DNA from: a virus | Virus record (IMG/VR): IMGVR_UViG_3300042451_000610 | Coordinates: 1-22,195 of that record | DNA length: 22,195 nt | Direction: 5' to 3' (one strand) | Part shown: positions 7,671 through 13,977 of the stretch, piece by piece | How positions within the stretch are numbered: position 1 is the stretch's first letter | Layout of the letters: each line of letters begins with the position of its first letter | Translations under genes and position numbers: made by a program | Notes under the pieces: model-generated | Database searches by the model: none | What the model was told of the DNA's origin: nothing | What the model saw: only the letters and a program-made list of their open reading frames with translations

Positions 7671-8176
7671 CGGGCGGGGTGTATGCGAATGAAGTTTCGA
7701 GCGAGGGATTTTGGCCGGATTTTGCGCCAGACTCCATCGCCTGCCTCGGAATCGCGTGTGCCAGAAAAGTTGGTGTTTCCTTCCACCGTCACGAGGTTTT
7801 TTCCATCGTCTTCGAGGACGATGCCGACATGGGAAAAATCAAAAGTTACGATGTCGCCCGGCTGGGCGGGGTCTTGGTCGGTGTAGATGCTCGTGGTGCG
7901 AGGGCGATCTTTTGCCCATTGGCGGAATCCGTAGGCCAGCGCGGTGCGGGGTTGCCATTGGGCTGGCGTGCGGGTGAGGCGTAGCCACTCTGGGACATCG
8001 TTTTCCTTCAGCCATTCCTGCACGCAAAACGAGACAAAAGCGGCGCACCATGGCCACGGGCCGGGCGGCAAGTCGGTGGCGCGTTGGTAGTCGCGGATGC
8101 GTTGTCCGCGATTGTTGCCGCCCTCCTCGCGGATTCCGATCTCGGCTTGGGCGATGGCGAGGAGTCGGTGGAGCAT
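7667..8176 (-). CDS. Endolysin with CHAP/NlpC-P60-type cysteine peptidase/amidase fold
   Basis: Predicted peptidoglycan hydrolase for host lysis, 169 residues. The catalytic signature of papain-like CHAP enzymes is visible: Cys44 in PWPWCAAFVSF, His116 in FDFSHVGIVLEDDG, and a third polar residue in VEGNTN (Glu132 or Asn134). The N-terminus (LAIAQAEIGIREEGGNNRGQRIRDYQ) is the common 'A..eiG..E...N.g..I..Y' opening of such enzymes. There is no signal peptide, so release would need a holin; a holin-like gene ends 10 bases upstream. Downstream it is coupled to the head-tail joining gene by ATGA. Enzyme class is confident; bond specificity (amidase or endopeptidase) cannot be read. Confidence 0.9.
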   Translation of the reverse strand: MLHRLLAIAQAEIGIREEGGNNRGQRIRDYQRATDLPPGPWPWCAAFVSFCVQEWLKENDVPEWLRLTRTPAQWQPRTALAYGFRQWAKDRPRTTSIYTDQDPAQPGDIVTFDFSHVGIVLEDDGKNLVTVEGNTNFSGTRDSEAGDGVWRKIRPKSLARNFIRIHPAR

Positions 8177-8185
8177 TTTAGTAAA

Positions 8186-8362
8186 TCACTTCTTTTCTTT
8201 GCGGAAGATGTTGATCGCTCCGGCCATGGCCATTCCGGCTGCGGCGATGGCGTTAGCTTTGTCGGGATCAAGAACGATTCCGGCAGCGGAGGCGACGAAT
8301 ACGAGGCCGCGCCAAGTGGATGATTCGGCGAGGCGGGCGAGGATGTAATCGAGGATTTTCAT
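8186..8362 (-). CDS. Holin-like small membrane protein
   Basis: A 58-residue protein (MKILDYILARLAESSTWRG...). It has two hydrophobic segments, about residues 19-31 and 36-52 (AIAAAGMAMAGAINIF), separated by LDPDKAN, and ends in the basic tail RKEKK. This is a common layout for small phage holins, and it lies 10 bases upstream of the endolysin. The ATG at 8362 overlaps the lipoprotein stop as ATGA. A pore-forming holin role is inferred from topology and context; I cannot assign it to a numbered holin family. Confidence 0.78.
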   Translation of the reverse strand: MKILDYILARLAESSTWRGLVFVASAAGIVLDPDKANAIAAAGMAMAGAINIFRKEKK

Positions 8363-8538
8363 TTGTCTTTGAGGCTTGGGATTTGCGGGTTGAACCAGTC
8401 GATCGTGACTGGTGGGAAATAGCGGATGCCGACCTCCACTCGTCCGAGGCTTCCCATCTTTTCCCCGCTTGGGGGCAGCGGGACGCTGACGCATCCGGGC
8501 AGGAGCAGGAGCGGCAGGATTGCCAGCATGCTTTTCAT
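8359..8538 (-). CDS. Small lipoprotein, probable outer-membrane spanin (Rz1-like)
   Basis: A 59-residue protein with a lipoprotein signal peptide: MKSMLAILPLLLLPGC places a lipobox (LLPGC) with the modified cysteine at residue 16, leaving a mature lipoprotein of about 44 residues rich in proline (VPLPPSGEK, YFPPVTIDWFNPQIP). Proline-rich mini-lipoproteins are typical Rz1-type o-spanins. The gene immediately follows, with ATGA overlap, a gene for a membrane-anchored coiled-coil protein, the arrangement expected for a two-component spanin that fuses inner and outer membranes at lysis. It is coupled by ATGA to the holin-like gene downstream. The lipoprotein call is strong; the spanin role is inferred. 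Confidence 0.8.
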   Translation of the reverse strand: MKSMLAILPLLLLPGCVSVPLPPSGEKMGSLGRVEVGIRYFPPVTIDWFNPQIPSLKDK

Positions 8539-8801
8539 TTAGCTTTGAGGCTTTCTTCGATGCGCTTGGTGCGCTCGTCGATGCGGGCGAGGGTTTCGCT
8601 GCGCTCGCTGGCGAGGCGTTCGATGGCTTGGAGGCGGATGTCTTGGCGTTCGTTTTCATTTCTGACTTGGCGCATTTGTTCGGGCAGGACGATCCAGCCG
8701 TTAAGTGAAGAAAAGACCGTTGCCACGAGGGCAAAGGCGGCGATTGCTTCCGCAAGATTCATCTTCACGGCAGGGCGTCCGTCCTTTTCGTCGAGGCTCA
8801 T
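8535..8801 (-). CDS. Inner-membrane coiled-coil protein, probable i-spanin (Rz-like)
   Basis: An 88-residue protein with one N-terminal transmembrane helix (about residues 15-37, LAEAIAAFALVATVFSSLNG) followed by a charged coiled coil to the end (VRNENERQDIRLQAIERLASERSETLARIDERTKRIEESL). This N-in, coiled-coil-out topology is that of Rz-type i-spanins. The next gene, overlapping by ATGA, is a small lipoprotein that would be its outer-membrane partner. A second in-frame ATG at 8762 (MNLAEAI) could be the true start. Alternatively it could be a holin-like or other small membrane protein. Topology is clear; function is inferred from the pair. Confidence 0.78.
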   Translation of the reverse strand: MSLDEKDGRPAVKMNLAEAIAAFALVATVFSSLNGWIVLPEQMRQVRNENERQDIRLQAIERLASERSETLARIDERTKRIEESLKAK

Positions 8802-8965
8802 TTTTTCTTCTTAGGCTCGGCGGCTGTTTCCACGAATGGCTTGGCGAGGCCAAGGGCGATGAGTTCGCGGGCGAAGGATGGCGAGACTTCGACATCACTG
8901 CCGACCGGGCAGGATTCGCCGGCAATCATCAGGCTTTGAAGAAGGGTGATTTTTTGAGGTTCCAT
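8798..8965 (-). CDS. Small conserved phage protein downstream of capsid gene
   Basis: A 55-residue protein (MEPQKITLLQSLMIAGESCP...). The pattern 'kv.ll.slmi.Ge....G..vevs...Ar.Li.lGlA.p' with a lysine-rich tail (EPKKKK) resembles short proteins often found beside capsid or head-tail genes in tailed phages, whose function is unknown to me. It lies just after the terminator that follows the capsid gene and opens the ATGA-coupled lysis run: its stop overlaps the i-spanin start at 8798-8801. Confidence 0.75.
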   Translation of the reverse strand: MEPQKITLLQSLMIAGESCPVGSDVEVSPSFARELIALGLAKPFVETAAEPKKKK

Positions 8966-8980
8966 AATCTGCGGTTCCTA

Positions 8981-9017
8981 ACAAAAGCCTCCGCCGCGAA
9001 TTGCACACGGCGGAGGC
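8981..9017 (-). terminator. Rho-independent terminator after the capsid gene
   Basis: On the minus strand GCCTCCGCC (9017-9009) and GGCGGAGGC (8995-8987) form a perfect nine-base-pair stem with a 13-base loop, followed directly by TTTTGT. It starts 21 bases after the capsid stop codon, so it would end the most abundant virion mRNA while allowing some read-through into the lysis genes. Confidence 0.85.
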
Positions 9018-9038
9018 GGTTGAGTTTTCAGCTATCGC

Positions 9039-10904
9039 TTAGGGCTTTTTGCCGTAAACGAAGGACTGGGCGCGGCGGACAGCGAAGTCCACATCCTGCA
9101 TGCAAACGATGCGGAGGCGGCCCTTGGTGCTGTTGCTGTATGGGTCCACGGTGATTTCGAGACCGCCCCAGAGGCCGATGATGAAGTCGGCGAAGTTGCC
9201 AAAGAACACATCGCCAGAGGTGATCTGGTTTGTGATTTCGGTGCGGTAGCCGTTCATCGTGCCGTTTTCCCAGATGGTTCCGCCATTGGTGGAGCCGGTT
9301 GGGAATTTGAGCGCGGTCTTGGCCATGCCGCGAGTGGATGGGTTGGCAACGAATGCCATGCTGGCGACATCGGTGTTCTGCGCACTGACGAGGCTTTCCA
9401 TGTTGACCAGTTCCGCGAAGGTTGGCTGCACTGCGACGAAGGACTGCGAGAGCACGCCTGCGGCGGATTTGATTCCGGTTGGGGCGTTGCTGAGTCCGGT
9501 TCCGTAGAATGCTGCGGAGTCGATGGTGAGGGCCAAGCCTTGGGCGAGGTCGTTGCGAAGCAGGGCTTCGACGGACAGCGAGGGCTGCATCAACATGCGG
9601 CGAGTGATTTCACCGTAGTTGGCAACGGTGCGAGGACGGAGCGAGACGAGTCCGAAGTCAATGTCGGATTTTGTCGCGTCGTCGTCTTCGCCGATCCAGT
9701 AGCCAGTGCCGAATGTGGTTTGCTTTGGCATGTCCACATTGCCGACGAGGCCAGCCAGCTCAGTTCCCAAATTCATGATGACCGCTTTGTTGCGGAGGAC
9801 ATCGATGAACGAGGAGGCGAGGAGGTTGGTCTGCACGGTGTTGTTGCCTGTGCCGGTGTATCCACTGCCGGATTTGCCGGAAACGGTTGCTGTTCCACGC
9901 TGGCCGTAGCCTGCGGTGAGGACATCCACAGGAATCATTGTTCCCTTTACGTTGCGGTGTCCTACTTGGCCGGCCGCTGCTTCGCAGGCTTCCAGTTCAA
10001 AAGCGGCGTCTTGACGGGCTTTTTTGTCGGTGGGTTCTGCGGCGAGGGCGCGGATGAGCTTCACGAAGGAGAAGCTACCAGCTTCACGCTCGTTGAGTCC
10101 GATGGGTGCATGACCTTCGCGGACTTGGGCGCTGCGCTTGTCTTTCTCGGCAAGGGCGGCGGCTTGGAAGTCCACCAGGTTGCCACCGTCACGCACGATC
10201 TGTGCGGCGAGGGCTGGCATGCCGTATTTGTCGCCTGCTTCGAGGATCGAGCGGGTGCGGTCTTGCTCGCCTTTCACAGCGGCATTGCGCTCGGCGACGA
10301 TGTTGATCTCCGGGGCCGCCGGTGCGGGCGCTTGTGGCGCGGGTGCGATTGTGTTTTCCATTTTTGGTTGGGTGATTGTGCCGAGGCTGATCGCCTCTGG
10401 CGGGTTAAGGCTGCGACCCACTCCGACCGAGGGGTCGGCTGGGATTGTGACGAGAGAGATTTCGTATGGTTCCCACCGGCTGACGGTATAGACATCCATC
10501 CCCTCGCGTTCTTCGGTCAATTTGACCTCCCAGATTCGGTAGCCGACTGAGACCTTCGTGAGGATTCCGTCCTGCACATCTTGCCACGCTTCCTCGGCGC
10601 ATTCTGAACGGCCAAAGCGAACCAACGCTCGGCCCATTCCATCAGCGTCAATGCTGGCGGTCTCGACGACTCCCAGAACCTCGTTCTGGTCGTGGTTGAA
10701 CAAAAGATTGGCGCGGTCGTTGAGCCGCGAGAGGTCGCAGGCTTCTGGCGAGTGATCGAGGACTTCGATCATGCCAGGGAATCGTTCGATTTCCGCGTTG
10801 CTCGAAAAGGCCAGCTCGATGGTGCGCGATTCCGCAGCGATTGCGCCGATGGTCATGACTCGGCGCATGGGCGTGCTAAAAAATTCTTTCGCGGCGGGCT
10901 TCAT
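9039..10904 (-). CDS. Fused prohead protease and HK97-type major capsid protein
   Basis: A 621-residue polyprotein. Residues 1-165 are an HK97-type prohead serine protease: His71 in LFNHDQNEVLG, Ser119 in TKVSVGYRI, and Glu148 in YEISLVTIPADPSVGVG, the usual catalytic positions. Residues of about 185-300 are an Ala/Pro linker and a helical scaffold-like delta region (ERNAAVKGEQDRTRSILEAGDKYG). The remainder is the HK97 capsid fold (DVLRNKAVIMNLG, MPKQTTFGTGYWIGEDDDATKSDIDFG, VEALLRNDLAQGLALTIDSAAFYGTG, and the C-terminal DFAVRRAQSFVYGKKP). An internal Met begins MENTIAPAP. The capsid is likely cut free after assembly. Downstream is a strong terminator; upstream is a candidate promoter. No Shine-Dalgarno is visible at ATG 10904. 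Confidence 0.95.
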   Translation of the reverse strand: MKPAAKEFFSTPMRRVMTIGAIAAESRTIELAFSSNAEIERFPGMIEVLDHSPEACDLSRLNDRANLLFNHDQNEVLGVVETASIDADGMGRALVRFGRSECAEEAWQDVQDGILTKVSVGYRIWEVKLTEEREGMDVYTVSRWEPYEISLVTIPADPSVGVGRSLNPPEAISLGTITQPKMENTIAPAPQAPAPAAPEINIVAERNAAVKGEQDRTRSILEAGDKYGMPALAAQIVRDGGNLVDFQAAALAEKDKRSAQVREGHAPIGLNEREAGSFSFVKLIRALAAEPTDKKARQDAAFELEACEAAAGQVGHRNVKGTMIPVDVLTAGYGQRGTATVSGKSGSGYTGTGNNTVQTNLLASSFIDVLRNKAVIMNLGTELAGLVGNVDMPKQTTFGTGYWIGEDDDATKSDIDFGLVSLRPRTVANYGEITRRMLMQPSLSVEALLRNDLAQGLALTIDSAAFYGTGLSNAPTGIKSAAGVLSQSFVAVQPTFAELVNMESLVSAQNTDVASMAFVANPSTRGMAKTALKFPTGSTNGGTIWENGTMNGYRTEITNQITSGDVFFGNFADFIIGLWGGLEITVDPYSNSTKGRLRIVCMQDVDFAVRRAQSFVYGKKP

Positions 10905-10914
10905 GTGTGCGCGA

Positions 10915-10956
10915 ATTTTGCCAGCGGGGGGCGGGCTGTCTTCTGCGGGGCGTTCC
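10915..10956 (-). promoter_or_regulatory. Candidate promoter of the capsid gene: 20-base element (copy 3) plus CAAAAT box
   Basis: Element GGAACGCCCCGCAGAAGACA at 10956-10937, a 16-base spacer, then CAAAAT at 10920-10915. The implied transcription start is near 10908, only a few bases before the capsid ATG at 10904, so the message would be leaderless or nearly so. It sits between the terminator closing the upstream island and the capsid gene, where a strong promoter would be expected. Confidence 0.55.
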
Positions 10957-10961
10957 GTGGA

Positions 10962-10997
10962 GGTTTAACCACGGAGGACACAGAGGCCACGGAGAGG
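10962..10997. repeat. Host-style CACGGAG repeat with GGTTTAACC, copy B
   Basis: Plus strand GGTTTAACC followed by CACGGAGGA, CACAGAGGC and CACGGAGAG. Same block as at 5083 and 13978, here six bases from copy 3 of the 20-base element. Confidence 0.75.
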
Positions 10998-11006
10998 GGC
11001 AGACGC

Positions 11007-11039
11007 AAAAAAACCGGCGTGGGTTTTGGCCCACGCCGG
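11007..11039 (-). terminator. Strong rho-independent terminator closing the surface-protein island
   Basis: On the minus strand CCGGCGTGGG (11039-11030) and CCCACGCCGG (11023-11014) make a perfect ten-base-pair stem with a six-base loop, followed by seven T. It lies 19 bases after the stop of the 11058-11636 gene and before the candidate capsid promoter. Confidence 0.93.
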
Positions 11040-11057
11040 GATAACCTATGAACCAAC

Positions 11058-11636
11058 TTACGAGAGTGCTGCGGCGAGTTGTGCGCCTGTCGTGCTGACC
11101 GTGCTTTGATTTTTTGCGCGTTCTCCGATGCTGCCGGTGATCGTCAGCTCGGTGGTCGGCTTGGCCCAGACCTCGGCGGCGATTTCCGTTTCTGTCGGGA
11201 TGTCGCCGGGGGTTGCTCGACTGGAGATGGCTTGATCGACTCGCCCAAGCTCCACGGATAGCTCAGTTCTGACCTGTGACGCTATAGCCGAGGCCGATGG
11301 CACGGTTGGCGCGTTGGTGAGAGTGTCCACCGTGCCGCCCGTTACGGTGCGAGTCGCTTGGCTCCAAACGGCTGCTGCGTTTTGAGCTGCTGATGGCGCA
11401 CTGCTGGCGACTTCAGCGGTTCCATCCCACACGATGCTGCCGCTGCCGACATTGGCTTCGGCGGCGCGGAATGCGATTTGGTAGGTTCCTGCGCTGCCTG
11501 CCATGTTGCCGCTGTAGAATCCGGTGCTTGCGGTTTCCGGGCAGGAGATGGCAGAGCCTACGGCAGCTCCGTTTTGGTAGGGTTGAGCGGTGACGGTAAG
11601 GCCGGTGGCGGCGAGGGCGATGTTAAGTTCGTTCAT
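11058..11636 (-). CDS. Phage virion-associated protein, beta-rich N-terminus (unknown function)
   Basis: A 192-residue protein. The first ~75 residues (TGLTVTAQPYQNGAAVGSAISCPETASTGFYSGNMAGSAGTYQIAFRAAEANVGSGSIVWDGTAEV) look like a small beta-sandwich of a kind seen in phage structural proteins. The remainder is Ala/Thr/Ser-rich with helix-forming stretches (NAAAVWSQATRTVTGGTVDTLT, TETEIAAEVWAKPTTE). It is the last gene before a strong terminator and its ATG overlaps the preceding small gene's stop as ATGA. No catalytic motif is visible. A virion-surface or appendage role is inferred from its place in an island of fibre-like genes. Confidence 0.75.
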   Translation of the reverse strand: MNELNIALAATGLTVTAQPYQNGAAVGSAISCPETASTGFYSGNMAGSAGTYQIAFRAAEANVGSGSIVWDGTAEVASSAPSAAQNAAAVWSQATRTVTGGTVDTLTNAPTVPSASAIASQVRTELSVELGRVDQAISSRATPGDIPTETEIAAEVWAKPTTELTITGSIGERAKNQSTVSTTGAQLAAALS

Positions 11637-11791
11637 TGGTTTGGATTTTCGGGAAGGGTTTCAAAGTCAATTTCATCGGCTGGCACGGCGATTGTGTTTT
11701 CTGGAGGTTGCCATTTTGTTAAGTCCCCATCCCAGCAAACTAAGTTGATAAGCCAGCCGTTTTCTGAGTTTAAAATTGCGTAAGTTCTCAT
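11633..11791 (-). CDS. Small conserved fibre-associated phage protein
   Basis: A 52-residue acidic protein (MRTYAILNSENGWLINLVCW...). The pattern 'm.tYAil......n.v.wDG....W.PPe.....vp' is a familiar type of tiny protein next to phage tail fibre genes; its function is unknown to me. It starts four bases after the glycine-rich adhesin gene ends and overlaps the next gene by ATGA (11633-11636). The gene is AT-richer than its downstream neighbour. Confidence 0.78.
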   Translation of the reverse strand: MRTYAILNSENGWLINLVCWDGDLTKWQPPENTIAVPADEIDFETLPENPNQ

Positions 11792-11794
11792 TTT

Positions 11795-12622
11795 TCAAAA
11801 ATAGGTTGTGATAATTGCCACTCCATTGCCTCCCTTGCCTCCCGCGCCGGATTTGAAGCCATTAAGCGAGGCTCCCCCCCCTCCTCCTCCACCGCCGTAG
11901 AGGCCACCATCGCCGCCATTTTGTGCATCCCCTGTGCGAGAAGAGTTGCCTCCCCCTCCGCTTAAACCAAAAGTGGAAAAGTCCGTCATATTTAAGCCAT
12001 TGGCCCCGGCAGCAGTGGCTGTAAAATTTCCGGTGGTCGGGATGGCCGAGACGCCGCCATTAAAAGTTGCATTGGCTGCGGTTATTCCTCCACCTCCTCC
12101 AGCTCCGCCGGAAAATACACCTCGCCCCGGTGCATTTTGCCCAGTAATCGTCGCGTTGCCGCCCGAGCCGCCGGTAAACATTCCTCCACCGGCGGTCCCT
12201 GCTGATGCATTGAGTCCGTTAATTGTTCCTCCCGCAGGATTAGAAACAAAAACCCCGCCATTTCGCCCCCCACCGGAAGCAGTAAAATTGTGAAATAGTG
12301 TGTCACCTCCCTGCCCTCCACCGGCCCCAGCGGAATTGTCTGAAGTGCGAGCAGGGCCGCCTGCGCCTCCTGCGCCTACAGTTACAGAAACTGTCGCTGG
12401 CAAATTCAAACTTGGAATACTTCCCATAAAAACACCAGCGGACGCGCCGCCTGCGCCTCCCGTGCGAGAAATGCCATCAGCCCCACGCGCCCCGCTGCCT
12501 CCGCTTTGGCCTCCGCCGACTAAGACGATATTTATGAATTTTGCGCCGGGCGGCTTTATCCAAGTCCCTGAAGATTCAAATATATCTATTTTTGTATTTG
12601 GTGATAATGTTGCTGCGATCAT
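11795..12622 (-). CDS. Glycine-rich phage adhesin-like surface protein
   Basis: A 275-residue protein with extreme glycine content. The start (IDIFESSGTWIKPPGAKFINIVLVGGGQSGGSG) is the typical opening of the glycine-rich domain found in phage tail-tip and fibre proteins. The rest alternates polyglycine runs (GGAGGGGGITAAN, GGGGGGGGAS) with short variable segments, a layout known from T4-type gp38 adhesins, where the variable segments contact the receptor. Here the fold similarity to gp38 is only suggestive. No enzymatic motif is present. It sits in the fibre-like island between portal and capsid genes. The DNA includes a run of eight C on the plus strand (11874-11881). Confidence 0.85.
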   Translation of the reverse strand: MIAATLSPNTKIDIFESSGTWIKPPGAKFINIVLVGGGQSGGSGARGADGISRTGGAGGASAGVFMGSIPSLNLPATVSVTVGAGGAGGPARTSDNSAGAGGGQGGDTLFHNFTASGGGRNGGVFVSNPAGGTINGLNASAGTAGGGMFTGGSGGNATITGQNAPGRGVFSGGAGGGGGITAANATFNGGVSAIPTTGNFTATAAGANGLNMTDFSTFGLSGGGGNSSRTGDAQNGGDGGLYGGGGGGGGASLNGFKSGAGGKGGNGVAIITTYF

Positions 12623-12625
12623 GTT

Positions 12626-13000
12626 TTAAGAAAATTGGAGTTGGGTTTTGTTCGACCACGCGCCGACTGCGGATTGCTCCGACAGGACATCGCCTGCGGA
12701 GTTGGTGGTGATTTTGTAGATGGTCCAGGCGGTGGCGTCTTCGGCGGGGCCGGAGGCGGGGTAGTCGTCCCACTCAAGGCGTCCGATGTAGAGGTTCGCT
12801 CCGTCTACGGCGTGGACGAGGATGGCGGGGATTTCGTTGCGGGGGGGGGTGGTGAGTTGGATGACGCTTCCCGACTGAGGATGGCGTCCAAAAATTTTCC
12901 GATCTGCGTAGTTAATGCAGACCTCTCCAAGCGATAAATCCGCCGTGCTGGGGATGCGACCCGGCACGACGGTTTTTTTAGGCTTAATTGGAACTGGCAT
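12626..13000 (-). CDS. Short tail-fibre-like protein with tropism-determinant-type N-terminal domain
   Basis: A 124-residue protein. Its first ~50 residues (MPVPIKPKKTVVPGRIPSTADLSLGEVCINYADRKIFGR) match in pattern the N-terminal attachment domain seen in Mtd-like and other phage fibres: '.pIk.kr......P....L..GElaiN..DgkiyyG'. The next gene upstream begins with the same type of domain. The C-terminus (ILVHAVDGANLYIGRLEWDDYPASG) is not recognised. I chose ATG 13000 over ATG 13039 because the homologous domain starts there and 13039 lies within the loop of a strong hairpin. A run of nine G on the plus strand (12841-12849) lies inside the frame. Role as a small fibre or fibre adaptor is inferred. 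Confidence 0.78.
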   Translation of the reverse strand: MPVPIKPKKTVVPGRIPSTADLSLGEVCINYADRKIFGRHPQSGSVIQLTTPPRNEIPAILVHAVDGANLYIGRLEWDDYPASGPAEDATAWTIYKITTNSAGDVLSEQSAVGAWSNKTQLQFS

Positions 13001-13026
13001 GAGTATGGACTCGGAAGATTTTGAAA

Positions 13027-13063
13027 GGCCGGTCGTCATGTATGGACACGAGGTTGACCGGCC
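13027..13063 (-). terminator. Hairpin between two fibre genes, weak terminator or attenuator
   Basis: GGCCGGTC (13063-13056 on the minus strand) pairs perfectly with GACCGGCC (13034-13027), eight base pairs around a 21-base loop, followed by TTTC. It begins 17 bases after the stop codon of the upstream fibre gene. The short T run makes it a weak terminator at best. Confidence 0.5.
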
Positions 13064-13079
13064 CTGTGGGCCGTTTGCT

Positions 13080-13877
13080 TTAGAAGCTGCCGCCGTCGAT
13101 CTCCGTGAGGAGGGGTTCGAGGGCGAGCACTCGGGCGCTCAAGGCGTCGTCGGCTGCAAGGCGTGTGCTGGCCTCTGAGCTGATGGCGGATTGGCGGGCG
13201 CTGGTTTCTGCGCTGATCGCGGCTGCGCGAGCTGTGGACTCGGCGCTGATCGCGGAGGCGTTTGCAGTGATGGCGCTCTCGGCGCTGCTCACCCGGCTGG
13301 TGAGAGCCGATGCGGCTGTCTCGATGTCCGAGATGTCGGAAGCGAGAGCGGCCTCGGCTGCGGTGGCGCGATTGACCTCGTTTGTGAGGTTTGTGGATGC
13401 GCTGGATGCGAGGCTGGTGATTGCTCCGTTCAGATTTGAATCTGCGGCTTGGAAGGCCGTGACAACCTCCGAAAGCGAATCAAGCGAGCCGGGAGTGACA
13501 TTGGAAAGAACATTGTCGATCCGAGTTCCGAGGGCTGCTTCGGCGTTTTGCGCACGGGTGATCTCGTTTGCGAGGTTCGTGGAAATCGTGCCTTCTGCGG
13601 CCTGCGCACGGGTGACCTCGTTGGCGAGGTTTGTGGTGAGGGTGTTGTCAGCGGCGATGCGTGCGGCTTGCTCTGTGGCGACGATGCCGTCTGCGTAGCT
13701 GCTGGAGGCGTTGCCGCCGATGCCAACGATTTGTGTAGCGTTGCCGGAAGCGTCGGCACCTTTACCGTAGTAGAGGATTCCATCAACTTCGTTGAAGGCG
13801 AGTTCGGCTGACTTGAGAACTCCGGGTGCTCCGGCGTTACCGGATTGGCGGCGGCGAATGCGAATTGGGACAGACAT
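13080..13877 (-). CDS. Coiled-coil fibre protein with tropism-determinant-type N-terminal domain
   Basis: A 265-residue fibrous protein. Residues 1-55 (MSVPIRIRRRQSGNAG..., LKSAELAFNEVDGILYYGKG) form the same anchor-type domain as in the next gene. Residues 70-255 are a long Ala/Ser/Thr-rich coiled coil with repeated TEQAARIAADNTLTTNLANE, TRAQAAEGTISTNLANE and ISAETSARQSAISSEASTR units, expected to trimerise as a rod. There is no receptor-binding head domain, so the product would be a stalk ending in ALEPLLTEIDGGSF, possibly capped by another product. Upstream is a 233-base gap with a candidate promoter and repeats. The fibre nature is clear; whether it decorates tail or head is not. Confidence 0.85.
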   Translation of the reverse strand: MSVPIRIRRRQSGNAGAPGVLKSAELAFNEVDGILYYGKGADASGNATQIVGIGGNASSSYADGIVATEQAARIAADNTLTTNLANEVTRAQAAEGTISTNLANEITRAQNAEAALGTRIDNVLSNVTPGSLDSLSEVVTAFQAADSNLNGAITSLASSASTNLTNEVNRATAAEAALASDISDIETAASALTSRVSSAESAITANASAISAESTARAAAISAETSARQSAISSEASTRLAADDALSARVLALEPLLTEIDGGSF

Positions 13878-13930
13878 GATTTTTTGTGTGGTGGTGGTTG
13901 TGGTTGCGGTGTCCGTGGTGGACGGGCGTT

Positions 13931-13972
13931 ATTTTGCCGCTGCGAAAATCCCTGTCTTCTGCGGGGCGTTCC
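13931..13972 (-). promoter_or_regulatory. Candidate promoter: 20-base element (copy 4) plus CAAAAT box
   Basis: Element GGAACGCCCCGCAGAAGACA at 13972-13953, then 16 bases, then CAAAAT at 13936-13931. The spacer sequence differs from that of copy 3, yet the distance and box are identical. It would drive the coiled-coil fibre gene starting at 13877 with a leader of about 47 bases. Confidence 0.5.
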
Positions 13973-13977
13973 GTGCG

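Noticed and set aside
6696-7886. Long plus-strand open frame of 396 codons
   Set aside because: It runs antiparallel across the Z-like, FII-like and endolysin genes, which have recognisable motifs and tight ATGA coupling. Its product has no recognisable domain.
8186-8755. A single 189-codon minus-strand gene across the lysis region
   Set aside because: Only its last 58 codons read as a protein (the holin-like gene). The upstream part is a shifted frame of the lipoprotein and coiled-coil genes and is Ser/Lys/Pro-rich noise.
9540-10550. Plus-strand open frame of 336 codons opposite the capsid gene
   Set aside because: It is the complement of the well-supported protease-capsid gene; the high-GC codon pattern keeps the opposite strand open.
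12998-13039. ATG 13039 as the start of the short fibre-like gene
   Set aside because: It lies in the loop of the 13027-13063 hairpin and adds 13 residues before the conserved anchor-domain start at 13000.
12626-13877. Diversity-generating retroelement suggested by tropism-determinant-type N-termini
   Set aside because: No reverse transcriptase, template repeat or variable C-type lectin domain is in the window; only the anchor domain is shared.
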